Shown one piece after another: positions 35,618 through 46,741 of a DNA stretch of 64,000 bases; within the stretch, counting starts at the first letter, position 1, and each line of letters begins with the position of its first letter. The stretch comes from Mixia osmundae IAM 14324. Taxonomy: Eukaryota; Basidiomycota; Mixiomycetes; Mixiales; Mixiaceae. The notes below the pieces were generated by a model. It saw only the letters and a list, made by a program, of their open reading frames with translations. It searched no databases and was not told the DNA's origin. The position numbers and the translations under genes are program-made. The stretch spans positions 125,616-189,615 of the forward strand of contig NW_014575562.1 in assembly GCF_000708205.1 (NCBI RefSeq). Reading direction: 5' to 3'.

Positions 35618-37483
35618 CTACAGTAGCTGGCGTTGCTGCGACAGCCAACTTGCTGTGGGCTCCGCGCTGACAGATTGCACATGACGAAGTGCCATGCGAT
35701 GCCAGGTTTCGATCATCTGCCGTTTCTCGATCTTTGCTTGCTTGAGCTGCTCTTCGAGCTGGACAGTCTTCATCTTCAGCGTAACTGCGTCATCATTGCT
35801 GCTCGCCATGGTCAGCAGTAGAGCAGCGTGAAAACATGCTATGTACCTTTGCAGATCAAGCAGACGATCCTTTAGACGCGAAGACGATTCCGACACTTCC
35901 AGCTTATCGAGCAACAGGTCGTTCAACTGGTCCGTCAGAGTCCCTATCCTCGCACGCAGCTCACTATCGGTAGCCTCGTCAGACCTGTCGGCTTCGGCGA
36001 CTTTGCTAGTGAGTCGATACCGAAGCGCTTCGTTGGCTTCCGCTCTACCCCCTTCTCGTCAGCTAGTCACCATCGAAGAGTTCCATGCGCACCCATCGCC
36101 ATGAGTTGATGTACCACTGCTAATGATTTCGAGCACTTTCTCAGCTGCCAGTCGAGCTTGTCGTTGTTGCAAGCATTCTCGCCGAAGTTGATCTAGCTGG
36201 TCATTCTTCAGGCTGAAGTCAACGGCAACATCTGATGAACCAGAAAAGCTCCGAGCGGGTCGGAGAGAATGTGAAGCAAGGGCGAGCTCTGCGCCTAGTG
36301 CGTTGTTGCCTTGCCAGGTCGGATGGGACGGACTGGGTGGCTGCGTGTCGAGCGAAAGCAATCGCGCCGTTGCTTGCTGCGCTTCGGTCTCTGCTTGTGT
36401 CTTGCGCACGGTCATGGCCTCCAGCTCTCCCCTGAGCGCCGAGACCTCGTTCGCTAGCGTCTCGTTACGAGCTGTCTCTATGCGGAGCTGTATTGTCATA
36501 CTGTCGAGCGCCTCACGGGTTCGCTGGCCGGTCGCACGAGAGGCATCGTTTCTATCTTGCTCTTCCCGAAGAGTTTGTGCAGCGCCTTCATTCGCCTTCG
36601 CCTTGGCAGCAAGTTCGTTGGCTTTCGACAAGTGTGCTCGCAGTGTCGCGAGCGCTGCCTCTTGCTTTACGAGCTGAGTCCGAGCAGCGCGATTCTCGTC
36701 CAGCTCGTCTTGAAGCTTATCTGCTCGAGCAGCCTTGTCTGCCAATTCAGAGACACGCTTGTTGAGATCTGCGGTTGTCTGACTTTCAGCAGCAAGCTTG
36801 ATCGCCAATGCGGCAATCTCTGCTTCTGCAGCCAATATTTTGCTTCTCGCTCTTTCGTCCTCGTTCGACCGCGTTCGCGCAATCGTTTCTGCCGTCTCTC
36901 TGACTTCGGCGAGCTCCTTGCTGAGGTTGTCGTGTTCGAGAAGTAAAGCATCATGGTCCTCGCGTAGACTGTCCATCGCGCGAGACTGCTGAGTGCCCAA
37001 AAGGACGGGCAAAGCAGAAGGCGATGGGCTGTTGGGCGCGCCTGGCTTCAGCGATAGATGGGCCATGATCGCCTCTATGGCGCTTTTGAGCGCATTCTGA
37101 CTGTCTTCATCGAGCGATTGTATAATCTCTACGTGCTGCTGTGCGGACCTCGACTGGACAGAGCAGGCCAGAGCCAACGAAGCCAATTGGCTGAGCGCTG
37201 TCGCGTTCCCTTTCGCTGCCGCTTCTACGTCTGGCTCGAATTCGTTCAAGATCCATGAAAGCTCGTTGCTGAGAAAGGCAACGAGGCAGTCAAACACCGC
37301 CTTAAGCTTGGCATAGGACTCTCGTGAGGGTTCGTTCCCGTAGGCTCTGAATTGGTATGGCTGCAAGTCGAGGCGCAGAAGGAGCGCATTGAGTGCATGA
37401 CCATCTGCCAGATCGCTGAGCTCATCAATGTCGCTCCGTGTAGCTTGTCTCAGCCAAGCCAGCAGTGCGCTATCGGTGTCCAT
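35618..37483 (-). CDS. Hook-family dynein adaptor-like coiled-coil protein
   Basis: Three exons (36093-37483, 35847-36044, 35618-35798) give 589 residues. The N-terminal helical domain (SALLAWLRQATRSDIDELSD, ADGHALNALLLRLDLQPYQF) matches the calponin-like Hook domain that contacts dynein light intermediate chain. It is followed by long heptad-rich coiled coil (residues about 180-580). Fungal Hook proteins link dynein to early endosomes; the cargo here is unknown. Intron 2 (35799-35846, 48 bp) is a multiple of three and stop-free, so both spliced and retained forms stay in frame. Head to head with the complex I subunit gene (123 bp). Confidence 0.8.
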
Positions 37484-37606
37484 GTATCTATGTATGTATG
37501 GCTTCCTTGGGCAGCTCCGGCTATCGAACGTTGAACAGCAAGCAGCAGCGCGTCGCAAAAGAGCCTCAAAAGAGGAAGCCGCACTCGAGCGCAGGCTTGC
37601 GACGGC

Positions 37607-37950
37607 ATGGCGAGCACTCTCTTTGGACCTTTCGCCAGGACATACCGCAGCCTGGTGAGTGCACAGGACGCAGAGTGCGATGACGCTGAAGAGGGCGCTG
37701 CAGCAACGCAATGCGCACGAGAATCCTGCGATTTTCTACAGCATCATCATCGGCGCCGTTGGGCCCATCGCAGTCCTGACGGTGCCGCCCATCAGGCGTA
37801 CCTACTTTGGCTATCAGACGCCGGACCGAGTACCGACGAGCTACCCATGTGAGCCCCTCAGCGCGGATGGGAGGGATCAGTCGCTCATGCCGCGCAACAG
37901 TACCACGGAGACCGAGAGACGAGAGCCTTTCCGGCTATGATGACGAGTAG
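37607..37950 (+). CDS. NADH:ubiquinone oxidoreductase 9.5 kDa subunit
   Basis: Accessory subunit of mitochondrial complex I found in fungi. Three exons (37607-37654, 37704-37848, 37901-37950) give 80 residues. Family features: N-terminal TLFGPFARTYRSL, a single membrane span (AIFYSIIIGAVGPIAVLTVP) followed by PPIRRTYFGYQTPDRVPTSY, and a C-terminal GYDDE. Introns are 49 and 52 bp. The small size is normal for the family. Confidence 0.88.
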
Positions 37951-38287
37951 ATGTCAGCTTTGGATGCATCTACCCGTCGTATCGAGGCATCTGCCGAGTC
38001 TCAGCAGAGCATGGATCACAGAGGGCGCGATGTAGCGCGTGCGCTCGTCTCGGCCAAATAGCGCTTCTCTCAACTCTGTCAGGTGTGCTGATTGAGCGCA
38101 CACATCAAGTCTACAGACAGGATGACAACCCAGCACACCGTCGTGATCTTTCATAGCAGACCAAATGACCCAGCCTTGACGACATAAATCGCCCTTATGA
38201 TTCCGTCGCGCGACTCCTCCACTTCGTTCTGTGCTCCCTACTCTTCTCGACTCCTCTGGCCAACCAAAGCATCGCTCTCGATCTCAC
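37951..38287. other. Intergenic interval
   Basis: 337 bp upstream of the first copy of the second secreted-protein array. No coding motif seen; probable promoter of array copy 1. An AT-rich cataaat lies near 38183. Confidence 0.5.
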
Positions 38288-38984
38288 ATGGCGCCCAATA
38301 CCATCGCCATTCTGCTCTGCCTGGTCTCGACCCTCTCCGCAATACCTCTGCCGACCTCAAAGACGTACAGCTACGCAAGAAAGCAGCTCCAGAGATCGCT
38401 CAGACCCTCGCTGATACACCTTGCCTCATTCAGTGCGTGGTAGTGCCATCCCTTATGCTGCGCCTAGAGCCATCGTCTGGGACATGTCGGGTACCATCAC
38501 GGTCTCGCCCACTCAGATTACTGCTGCAAGTGCAATGGTCTCGGGAGGCGACCGCATCACGGCTGACTTCAGAGTGCAGACCAAAGTTCCTGGACCGCCC
38601 TTCAACGTGAAGAGGGTTGCTGCAAAGACTCAGACGGACGAAATCTGGCACGATGTCATGTTTGAGGCGTACATCGCGTATGGCTGCTATACATTTTTTG
38701 CGCAGCGAACGGTGCGATTCCACGCAAGTCCCACATGTCAGTCTCTCCCTTTTTCAGGCATGATCAGTCAGCTAAGCGAAAGCACAGATCGCTTCGAAGA
38801 ACTCAGCTTCGAGGCTTTTACCTTGCCTGACTTCTCTAGACCCGGCTGTCGAAATGTGTCGCCAGGCAAACGCACGGTGACGCCAGCAGAGAACTCTCTG
38901 TAAGCGCTTCGATCACACATGCTAAGCCTCGTTGAAGCGACAAACAGGCTTATATTCCCAGTATCGAACATAGCTATCGCATAG
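38288..38984 (+). CDS. Secreted protein of unknown family, tandem copy 1
   Basis: A signal-peptide exon starts at 38288 (MAPNTIAILLCLVSTLSA, then IPLP). Further exons are 38434-38531, 38580-38899 and 38948-38984; the end of exon 1 could not be fixed. Intron 38532-38579 (48 bp) begins with GC (gcaatg). The mature part has VWDMSGTITVSP, PGPPFNVKRV, IWHDVMFEAYIAYGCYTF, RFHASPTC, a run with GCRNVSPGKR, and a hydrophobic tail ending VSNIAIA. About 170 residues in all. Frame, exon lengths and motifs recur in two downstream copies, which is the main evidence that it is a gene. No known family recognised; function unknown. Confidence 0.68.
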
Positions 38985-39428
38985 CCGACTCTTTCGCTAT
39001 CAATGCATCGGTATGAGGCGCTGCTGCTCTTTCGACGATTGTGCAGCGGCCAGATCAGGCCGATGCACGCATGAAAACTCGTTCACATACACCTCGAAGG
39101 GTGCCGGCAGTAGCAAATACGTTTCGCCGTTCAAATTGAACAACGGCTTGTCGCGTGCTCTGTCCGAGCATCTCGGATTTCTCTCGTCGGGTGCTCATTC
39201 TACTCAGCCCTCCAATGCCAGCCGAGAGTGGCAATGCGTCAATTCAGCGAACTTGACCACATCCGAGTCTGCGGGGGATGAGGGTACTTTGCCGGCTGCG
39301 ACGTTACGCGTATCAAGGGTTCCTTATCTCCTATAACGATGACGACAAGGGCAATCCTATCGCATCGCTTTTCCTCCTCGACGTTGGCGTTTCTTCCTTT
39401 CCAGTTCCACAGCAAGCTCAGCAACACG
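38985..39428. other. Intergenic interval in the second array
   Basis: 444 bp between copies 1 and 2. The first bases downstream of copy 1 (aatgcatcgg near 39001) recur after copy 2, so the duplicated unit extends past the stop codon. A TATA-like element for copy 2 lies at 39331. Confidence 0.5.
39331..39346 (+). promoter_or_regulatory. Conserved upstream element of array copy 2
   Basis: The 16-mer ctataacgatgacgac lies exactly 98 bp upstream of the copy 2 ATG. A 15/16 match sits 98 bp upstream of the copy 3 ATG. It contains a TATA-like CTATAA. Core-promoter role is inference. Confidence 0.45.
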
Positions 39429-40133
39429 ATGAGACCCTCAGGACCCCTTCAAACCCTTGCTATCGTGTCCTGCATGATCTCACTACACTTCGCAATACCC
39501 TTGCCGCCCTCAATGACTTACACCTATCAGAGAACGCCAGCTGTTTTTTTCAAGTATGACCCTGACTAAATCGTAGCGTATCAGTGGTCGGAGGATGCCT
39601 CGCTCCTACTACGGCTGTGCCCATCGTTTGGGAGATGACGGGCACCGTGACGGTCTCGCCCAAGGGTGTCCACCCGGCGAGTGCTGGACTTCTACGAGCG
39701 ATCACCAAGGTGACTGATACCATTTCATAGACCAAGAACGAGCCACCGCCATTCAACGTCAACCGAGTCGACGGCTATAACGGACCAGATGGTATCTGGC
39801 ATGATGTCAAATTTGAGGCATACGTTGCGTACAGCTGCTACACGTTCTACGCGCAACGAACAATGCGATTCCACGCAAGTCCTACATGTTGGTCTTGCGT
39901 CTTTACGCCAATGGCTCAGCTGAGCGTGAACACAGATAAGTTTGAACAGCTTAGCTTCGAGGCGTACACGGTACCCGATTCCTCGAGACCTGGATGTCAG
40001 CACGTATCGCCTGGCAGGCGCAACTTGCCGACGGCGCGCAATACGTGGTAAGCATCGTGAACATTAATGGAGACGGCTCGCTCAGATGACTGGCAGGGAA
40101 ATTCTTCCCATCTCGAACATAGCCATCGCATAG
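39429..40133 (+). CDS. Secreted protein of unknown family, tandem copy 2
   Basis: Starts at 39429 with a hydrophobic leader (LQTLAIVSCMISLHFA, then IPLPP). Exons 39585-39682 (98 nt, as in copies 1 and 3), 39731-40047 and 40097-40133; the exon 1 boundary is unresolved. Intron 39683-39730 is 48 bp with a GC donor (gctgga). The last intron (40048-40096) is GT-AG (gtaagc). Motifs: VWEMTGTVTVSP, PPPFNVNRV, IWHDVKFEAYVAYSCYTF, RFHASPTCW, RPGCQHVSPGRR, ending ISNIAIA. No stop or frame problem in exons 2-4. Function unknown. Confidence 0.67.
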
Positions 40134-40802
40134 CCAACGCCGTCGCTTTTAATGCATCGGCGCGCTGCGCAAGTTATGCCATCGTCGTCATCGTCAAGTG
40201 GAACACTTTGATAACCACATTGTCCGGTAGATGCACTACTGTGCAGCCAAGGCGGCATCCCTCTGTAAGCGATCACACAGCAAGCCAAAAACTTTAGCTC
40301 GTTCGGAAGTACGAGGGCAGCCTAGCGGTCCAGGCTGCCCCTGAACTCGCTTCAGCCCAGATAGCGAACATGCTTCAGTCCGCAAGCAATAGCCCAAAAA
40401 TGCTATCTTGAATCTCATCAGATCAGATCGTACAACGTATTGACCCGTCAGGAACGCCGGCTTTTGCTGCTCTTAGCGAGCACTTCCAGTGCTATAAACG
40501 CCTGTCGGCGCCTGTGGCGCGCCCCGCGCCCGTCACTGGCACCTTGAGCCTTCCATTCAGCCTTGGTCTTCGGCGTCTGCCTGATCATATCCAACGAGCG
40601 AGCGCGCGACCTCGTCTTTACAGCTTGAACTCAATGATGCCAGGTCTACGACATAGGAATCGATTGCTATTCCCGACACACATCCCTGTTAGGGTCCATG
40701 GCTCCCATAACGATGACGACCACGACGACCCTACTGTATCCATCTCCCTCCTCGGCCTCGTCAAGTCTGCATCTCTGCCTCAGCTGTGTGCTCAGCAAAA
40801 TC
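40134..40802. other. Intergenic interval in the second array
   Basis: 669 bp between copies 2 and 3. It contains a TATA-like ctataaa near 40493 and the conserved upstream element of copy 3. No coding motif seen. Confidence 0.5.
40705..40720 (+). promoter_or_regulatory. Conserved upstream element of array copy 3
   Basis: ccataacgatgacgac, 98 bp upstream of the copy 3 ATG; differs from the copy 2 element at one base. Copy 1 lacks a clear equivalent at that distance. Confidence 0.45.
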
Positions 40803-41503
40803 ATGAAAGTTTCGATTTCCATCCATAGTCTTATCGTCGCGGCCTGCCTGCTCGCGACGGTCCCCGCCATACCCCTACCTCCCTCGATAAAATACAGCTA
40901 CTCGAGCAAGCAGCTTCCTCCATCCTGCTTGGCCCCTATCTGATCTGCATCTCAGTGGCTGGCTCAGCCCTTCCTCCCGGGGCTGGCGAGACCGTCAGTT
41001 GGAACATGGCTGGGACCGTCACCGTTAGACCAACTCATATCGATATAGCAAGTGTAGTCAATCCACGAGCAAACTATCAGGGGGCTCACCTGTAGCGACA
41101 GACAAAGCTCCCCGGACCACCGTTCATCGTGAAAAAGGTGGCTGGCTATGCCCAGTCAGATAGTATCTGGCACGACGTCATGTTCGAGGCATCTCTCGCG
41201 TACGGCTGCTATACCTTCACGCTACAGCGAACGATACGCTTCCACGCATCTCCTGAATGTGAGCACTTCATACATGACCACCCTCAGTCAGCTGAGCACG
41301 AGCACAGATAAATTCGAGCAGATCTTCCAGGATATTTACACGATACCCGATCGCACAAGACATGGTTGCCAAGACGTGTCGCCGGGCAAACGCGATATAA
41401 CACCGGCACGAGACGTCTGGTCAGTACATTTGTCACTTGCACAAATTCTACTGATGGTGCAAGCAGGGGCATCATACCAATATCGAGCATTGCCATCGCG
41501 TAG
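40803..41503 (+). CDS. Secreted protein of unknown family, tandem copy 3
   Basis: Starts at 40803 with a leader (IHSLIVAACLLATVPA, then IPLPP). Exons: about 40803-40901, 40956-41053, 41102-41419, 41467-41503. Exon 1 may end at a GC donor (gcaagc at 40902), which restores the frame. Intron 41054-41101 is 48 bp like its homologues but has a GT donor. Motifs: WNMAGTVTV, PGPPFIVKKV, IWHDVMFEASLAYGCYTF, HGCQDVSPGKR, ending ISSIAIA. Between RFHASPEC and QLSTSTDKF the frame shifts by one base relative to copies 1 and 2, so this copy may be decaying, may carry a sequence error, or may use an unrecognised splice. Confidence 0.58.
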
Positions 41504-41708
41504 CGAGTCCTCACTGGGCAGCTCGACCGTAGAGGGTAGCTCTGTGATTGCATCGCGTGCTTGCAGATGTAGACGGCGTGGGAGCTTCATCATCGCTTGG
41601 AATTTTGAGAGCTGAAGCGCTGAGAGACGCGTCTACAGCGCTATAGCCAGATAGCAGCACCTGCCCCTGATACGCTACGCTAAGCTAGAAGCATAGCTGT
41701 CATCCGAC

Positions 41709-44700
41709 ATGGCGGGCGACTCGCCCCGGCTCGGGTCGAGCACACAGCGTGCGCCCAGATCCTCGCTCGGCTCGGCGAGCTCAGCAAGACGAGTACTCCA
41801 CCATGAGGCCAACGTGGTCAAAGGTCGGCGAGGCGCAGTCCTCTCTCGCGGGCTGATCCTCAAGACTGACTTCTACCCATCCGGACGAGCGCTCGACCTC
41901 GACTTCCACTTGCAAGGATGCCCAAACTTCCGCATGAGCGAGTCGCTTGATGTCTATGGCACGGCCCAGCCAAGTTTGCACGGTCTCAAGACATGCCTGT
42001 CCTTGCTCAACTCCGACCCGGACAAAGTAGCAGCAAGGACGACAACATGGATCTGTGCACGCGAGGAGCCCGTCATCTACATCGGCGGCCGACCGTTTGT
42101 CCTGCGAGACGTGCTAAGACCGCTACAAACACTGGCCTTATCAGATAGAGCAGAGAATCTGGAGGAGATAGAAGTGAGGCTCAAAGAGGATCTGCTGAAC
42201 GAAGCCAAGCGATTCGGCGGACTTGTCATGGTGCACGAGGAAGTGCAGGATGGTCAGATCCTATCGACGTGGATCCAAGCAGACTCGAGCACGATCATGT
42301 CCATTCGAGAGATGTTCGAGACGATCGCAAAGATAGGCTACCGCGTCGTCTACCACCGTATACCCACGCCTTCCGATCAGAACCAAGAAGACGGCTCATT
42401 AGATCGCTATCTCGACGTCATCAGAAATGTGCCGTTAGGCTCGCCGCTTGTTCTCAACTGCGGCGCAGGCATTGTACGAACGACTTTCGCCATGATATGC
42501 TCGATAGCGATACGAAGGCGCTTGTCTATGGCGCAGGGTGGCAAAGATGTTTTTAATTCCAGCAGAAGCGGTCCTAGACCATCTACAGACGGCACGCAAT
42601 CGCCTGCACTGCCGCCCGTGCGCAAGCTACAGCAAGCTTCCGATGATCAGATGAGGACAACCTCACTTCTACGTATGATGGACGTCATGCAGAAGACGCT
42701 CTCCCCAAAATCGCAGCAAGTCGTATTGGAGCTCTGTCTGAGCACGCCGGCCTTGCTCGAGGGTCTCCGCAACGCCATATCGGGTAATTTCGACATGGTC
42801 ACTGCCCTTGTATCCTGTCTATCAGACGGTTCGCACGTCAAGCGACTCGCAGACGCCATCATAGATCACTGTTCGTCTCCTCCCATGTTCTCATGTGCAT
42901 GCTTGCTGACGTAGGCATAGGCGACGATGTGGTCAATTTACGCGAGTCAATCTTGAGACATCGCTTGCTCTTTGCCACCATTGCCATGGACCAAGACGAG
43001 AAGGAGCGGGAGATCCGAAAGGCGCTCAACCACCTCGAACGATACTTCTTCATCGTCGCCTTTATGGGTTTCTTGGAAGACGAAGCCTTTCTCTCTCGAT
43101 CCTTCTCATCTTGGCTCAATGAGCGCTCCGAAATCACCAACATGATTGTACGCATGCGCAGGCGATCCCACTTCTTCTTTCAATTCGCACCTGTGCACGA
43201 CCTATCGGCCATCTCGAGAGGTTTAGCTGGCTCGGGAAGCCTCAGAACGTCGACGGATCTGGCTCGTACCCGATTCGACGATGCTGCGCGCGAAGGCTCG
43301 ACAGTCATCGGCGACGAATACGCGACCCAGATTGTATTGAATCGCAATGGCATGACGCTTCGATCGGGAATGAGTCAGTGCGATCTACCCATCATGCTTG
43401 CGCTGATCCCAAAGTCACTTTTGGCAGTTCTCAAGGCAGACATATGGTACCGAGGCTCAGCCATAGAGACCGAGTCTCAATCTGTCGTGCGAGGTGCAGT
43501 CAATTTTCGTAGGATCGCAGACGCACAGCTGTACGCCCTATCTCAACCTACAGAGGAAGGCCTCGACGGCGTTCTGGCCGTACTCAAGCGGGAATCACCT
43601 GCGAGCGAAGGCATCGATCCGCCTGTCTTCTGGCTAAACCTTCGCGAAGAGCCAATTCTGTACATCAACGGGCAGCCGTACGTGCTCAGACAAGAAGCAG
43701 TCTCGCTACGCAACATCAAGTCATATGCCGGCATATCTACCTCGCGCCTCGAGTCACTCGAGGACCGCCTGAAGGAGGATGTCTTGGCCGAGCTCAAGGC
43801 ATTCGATGGCCGTCTCTTGCTGCATACCGAGCGCGAAGATGGACTAGTCGTACCAATTTGGGAACCGGTCGAGGCCCACCATGTCAAGACTCTACAAGAA
43901 GTGATGAGCCAAGGTCGCACAAAGGACGCGGCCGTGGCTTTGACATATCGGCGGATACCCACCACGGCCGAGAAAGCGCCAGACTTCAACGATGTCAAGC
44001 AGCTCGTGCATGTCATCGCACAAGCATACACAAAGCAAGCATCCCTTGTGGTCAATTGCCAGCTTGGCAGAGGGAGATCAACGCTCGCATCTGTCATGGT
44101 TGTCTTGGTGCAGACTTGGCTCAAGCACGGCACTCTGACTGCGGCGTCGTCAGATGTTGTCAAGGCGTCAATACGTCCACGATTGTCATGGCAGGTCATT
44201 AATAATCTACTACGGGTCATCAGACACGGCCATGAAATCAAAGCGGCCGTTGATCAGGCGATTCTGGAATGTAGCGATCAGATCGACCTGATAGGCGCCA
44301 TCGAGGACGCTAGACAGTCTGCACTGGCAACAGAAGATGAAAAGGCTAAAGCAGAGTGGACTCAACGCGCGCTACACAATCTTCGACGATACTTCTTCTT
44401 GATCCTCTTCAGCGCGTATCTCAACGAAACACGTGCAGAGACGCTTCGCGATCTGCAGGACGAGACCAGTTTTGGCGATTTTGTCTCGTCTCGTCCCGTC
44501 TTCGCTACGATCCAGAAGGAGATTGACGATCTGGGTGCCCAGGCACTCGTCCCCCTCGAGAAGGTCGACAGCAGTCAGATTGCAGGCTCAGACGAAGTGA
44601 CTCGCGTCGTCACTCGCCGATCCGGCCGCATCCTATCCGCCCAAACGATCCTCAAATCCGACTTCTTCAGCAACCTGCAGAAACTCTCTCTGCCTGAGCG

Positions 44701-45925
44701 GGTCGACGGCGTGCCCAATTTTCGACGCATACCGCTATTTCTACGGGGCGAGAGGAGCGACATTCACCAGCAGCCGGCGCAGTGGATCTTTGGAACAGGC
44801 ATGCCGAGCGTGCAAGGGATGCGTAGCGCCCTGGACAAGATGGAAGCGAGTCCTGACCACGAACGCGTTGCTGTCTGGACGTCCATGCGCGAAGAGCCTG
44901 TCATCTACAGTAAGCCCGGCCTGACGTTCTTCGATCGCGTCCTTGCTGATCATCCGCACAGTCGCTGGTCGGCCACATGTTCTCCGACTCCTTGATGCGC
45001 CATTGGAGAATGTCGTGACCACAGGCGTGACTGCATCAACAGTGGAAGCTATGGAGCAAGCGCTAAAGAACGACATCATTGCCGAAATCGAACAGAATGC
45101 GGGTCGGTTGCTCTTGCACGACGAGAAGCCAGATGACTCTGGCTCGTTCGATCTCACCGCTGTCTGGGAGCAGGTCACCAAAGCCGACATTCTCACACCG
45201 CGCGAAGTCTTTGAGAGTCTCAAATCCACGGGCTATCCCGTCGACTACGAACGATTACCGGTGACTGACGAGCAAGCTCCTATTCCAGGCGTCTTTGCCC
45301 GGCTCGAAGCGCGAGTCCGAGCAGCTATCACCAATCCTGAGCTCGCTCTGGTCTTCAATTGTCAGATGGGTCAGTCGAGACCGTCATCATGCGAGTCAAG
45401 CTGACTCTCTGTGTAGGTCGCGGGCGCACAACGACGGCTATGGTAGCTGCCAGTCTCGTTGCCAACATCATCTTCTCGCCTGATCAGAGCACGATCACCG
45501 AAGCAGAAGGGTCAGAGGTGGACGGCGCTTCGTTGCTGGGGGAATCCTGGCAGGATGATCGCGAGGAGCTGACCTACCTGTCTGGCGATTACAAAGTCAT
45601 CTTGCGCTTGGTCAGCGTGCTCCAATACGGTCAAGCAGCTAAACAGATGACAGACCGCTCGATCGATGCTATGGCTGGTGTGCAAAACTTACGAAAAGCG
45701 ATCTATGACTACAAGATCCGTTCCGAGTCAGCCGGCCACCCGGCAAAGGCCAAGAAGATCGCTAAGATGGGCCAGAATTATGTCTATCGGTACGGCAGTC
45801 TGATCGCATTCGCTTCGTATCTCTATGAGAAATCCGCTGGAGCCCCGAAACAGCAGACGTTCCCACAATGGCTGAGCGAGCGAAGAGAGATCTCTGCTCT
45901 GCTAGCTGCATCGACACTCGACTGA
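41709..45925 (+). CDS. Paladin-like protein with three phosphatase-type repeats
   Basis: Four exons (41709-42870, 42915-44909, 44962-45369, 45417-45925) give 1357 residues. Three repeats of the paladin/inositol-phosphatase-like fold follow one another. Each has a variant of REEPVIYIxGRPxVLR, and each keeps a CX5R signature: NCGAGIVR near 251, NCQLGRGR near 769 and NCQMGRGR near 1186. The Arg and Cys needed for cysteine-phosphatase chemistry are thus present in all three. Animal paladin has been linked to phosphoinositide regulation; the substrate here is unknown. Introns are 44-52 bp. The third P-loop is split by an intron (QMG-RGR). Confidence 0.86.
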
Positions 45926-45980
45926 TGTACAACAACAATACCCAGCTGTACGGAACATGTTGTTTCAGTATACAGACGTT

Positions 45981-46651
45981 TTACGGGCTTGCGATGAGCA
46001 CAGGCTCTGGCCGTTTGGTGAACAGGATGCGTCTGTAGAGCATGCCGACAATCTCGTGCTTGCCACGCTTCAGCTCGCTCACGGTGAAGGGTGTGGCAGG
46101 CGTGCGCTGAGCTGACGACGACGGCTGGATGATGCTACGAAGCTTGTTATCGCGCAGCGGTGTCTGATCGACAACCTTGCGAAACGTCTCTGGGCTACTC
46201 GACGTAGCGACGACAGCCGTCGGCTCAAAGTCACCGTCGGCCGTTTTCCGCTTCTTGGAGGCTCTCTCGCCTTGCGGATCCAAACCATCATCCGAGTCTG
46301 GGTCAGATGGAGGTATTGTGTGTCGCAATATGGCTAGCGGTCGCTCCAAATTGGCAAAAGAGCCAACCAGACGGTGGTGTCCTATCAGCAAGCTCGGTCG
46401 CGCCTGGTTCCCCACCCTTCAGCTTATGCCTTGCTCTGATGGAGTTCCGGACGTACTGGGTCTGACAGATCTAGCGTGCCTATCTTCTGGCCGTCTCTCA
46501 GTGTCGGATCGTTGACGAGCTCATCGTCGACTTCCGTCTCGAGCGTGCCTTGCATCTCAATCAGGAAAATCTCGCCAGTGTCTGCCTGGAGGGTAAAGGG
46601 TGCTTTGGGATCACTCTGATGGTCGAGCGAGATGCTGAGGGGCAGTCGCAT
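45981..46651 (-). CDS. CTF8: Chromosome transmission fidelity protein 8
   Basis: Subunit of the alternative clamp loader RFC-Ctf18 used in sister-chromatid cohesion. Two exons (46457-46651, 45981-46403) give 205 residues. Family signature: GEIFLIEMQGTLE, IGTLDLSDPARPSLLIGHHR and an LERPLAIL strand. A long basic/acidic insert (GERASKKRKTADGD) follows, then a C-terminal KRGKHEIVGMLYRRILFTKR. Larger than yeast Ctf8 because of that insert. Head to head with NIT1, 90 bp apart. Confidence 0.85.
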
Positions 46652-46741
46652 TGCCGGCAATACGCTATCGCCAGAGAACCATGCAAGCTGCCCGAGACGC
46701 GTCGCTAACTCGCCACCAAGCTTGCGAGCAGAGCTGCACCT

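Noticed and set aside
36059-37711. Longer Hook-like protein starting upstream of 37483
   Set aside because: The extra N-terminus would overlap the divergent complex I gene and lacks conservation; the Hook domain begins right after the chosen ATG.
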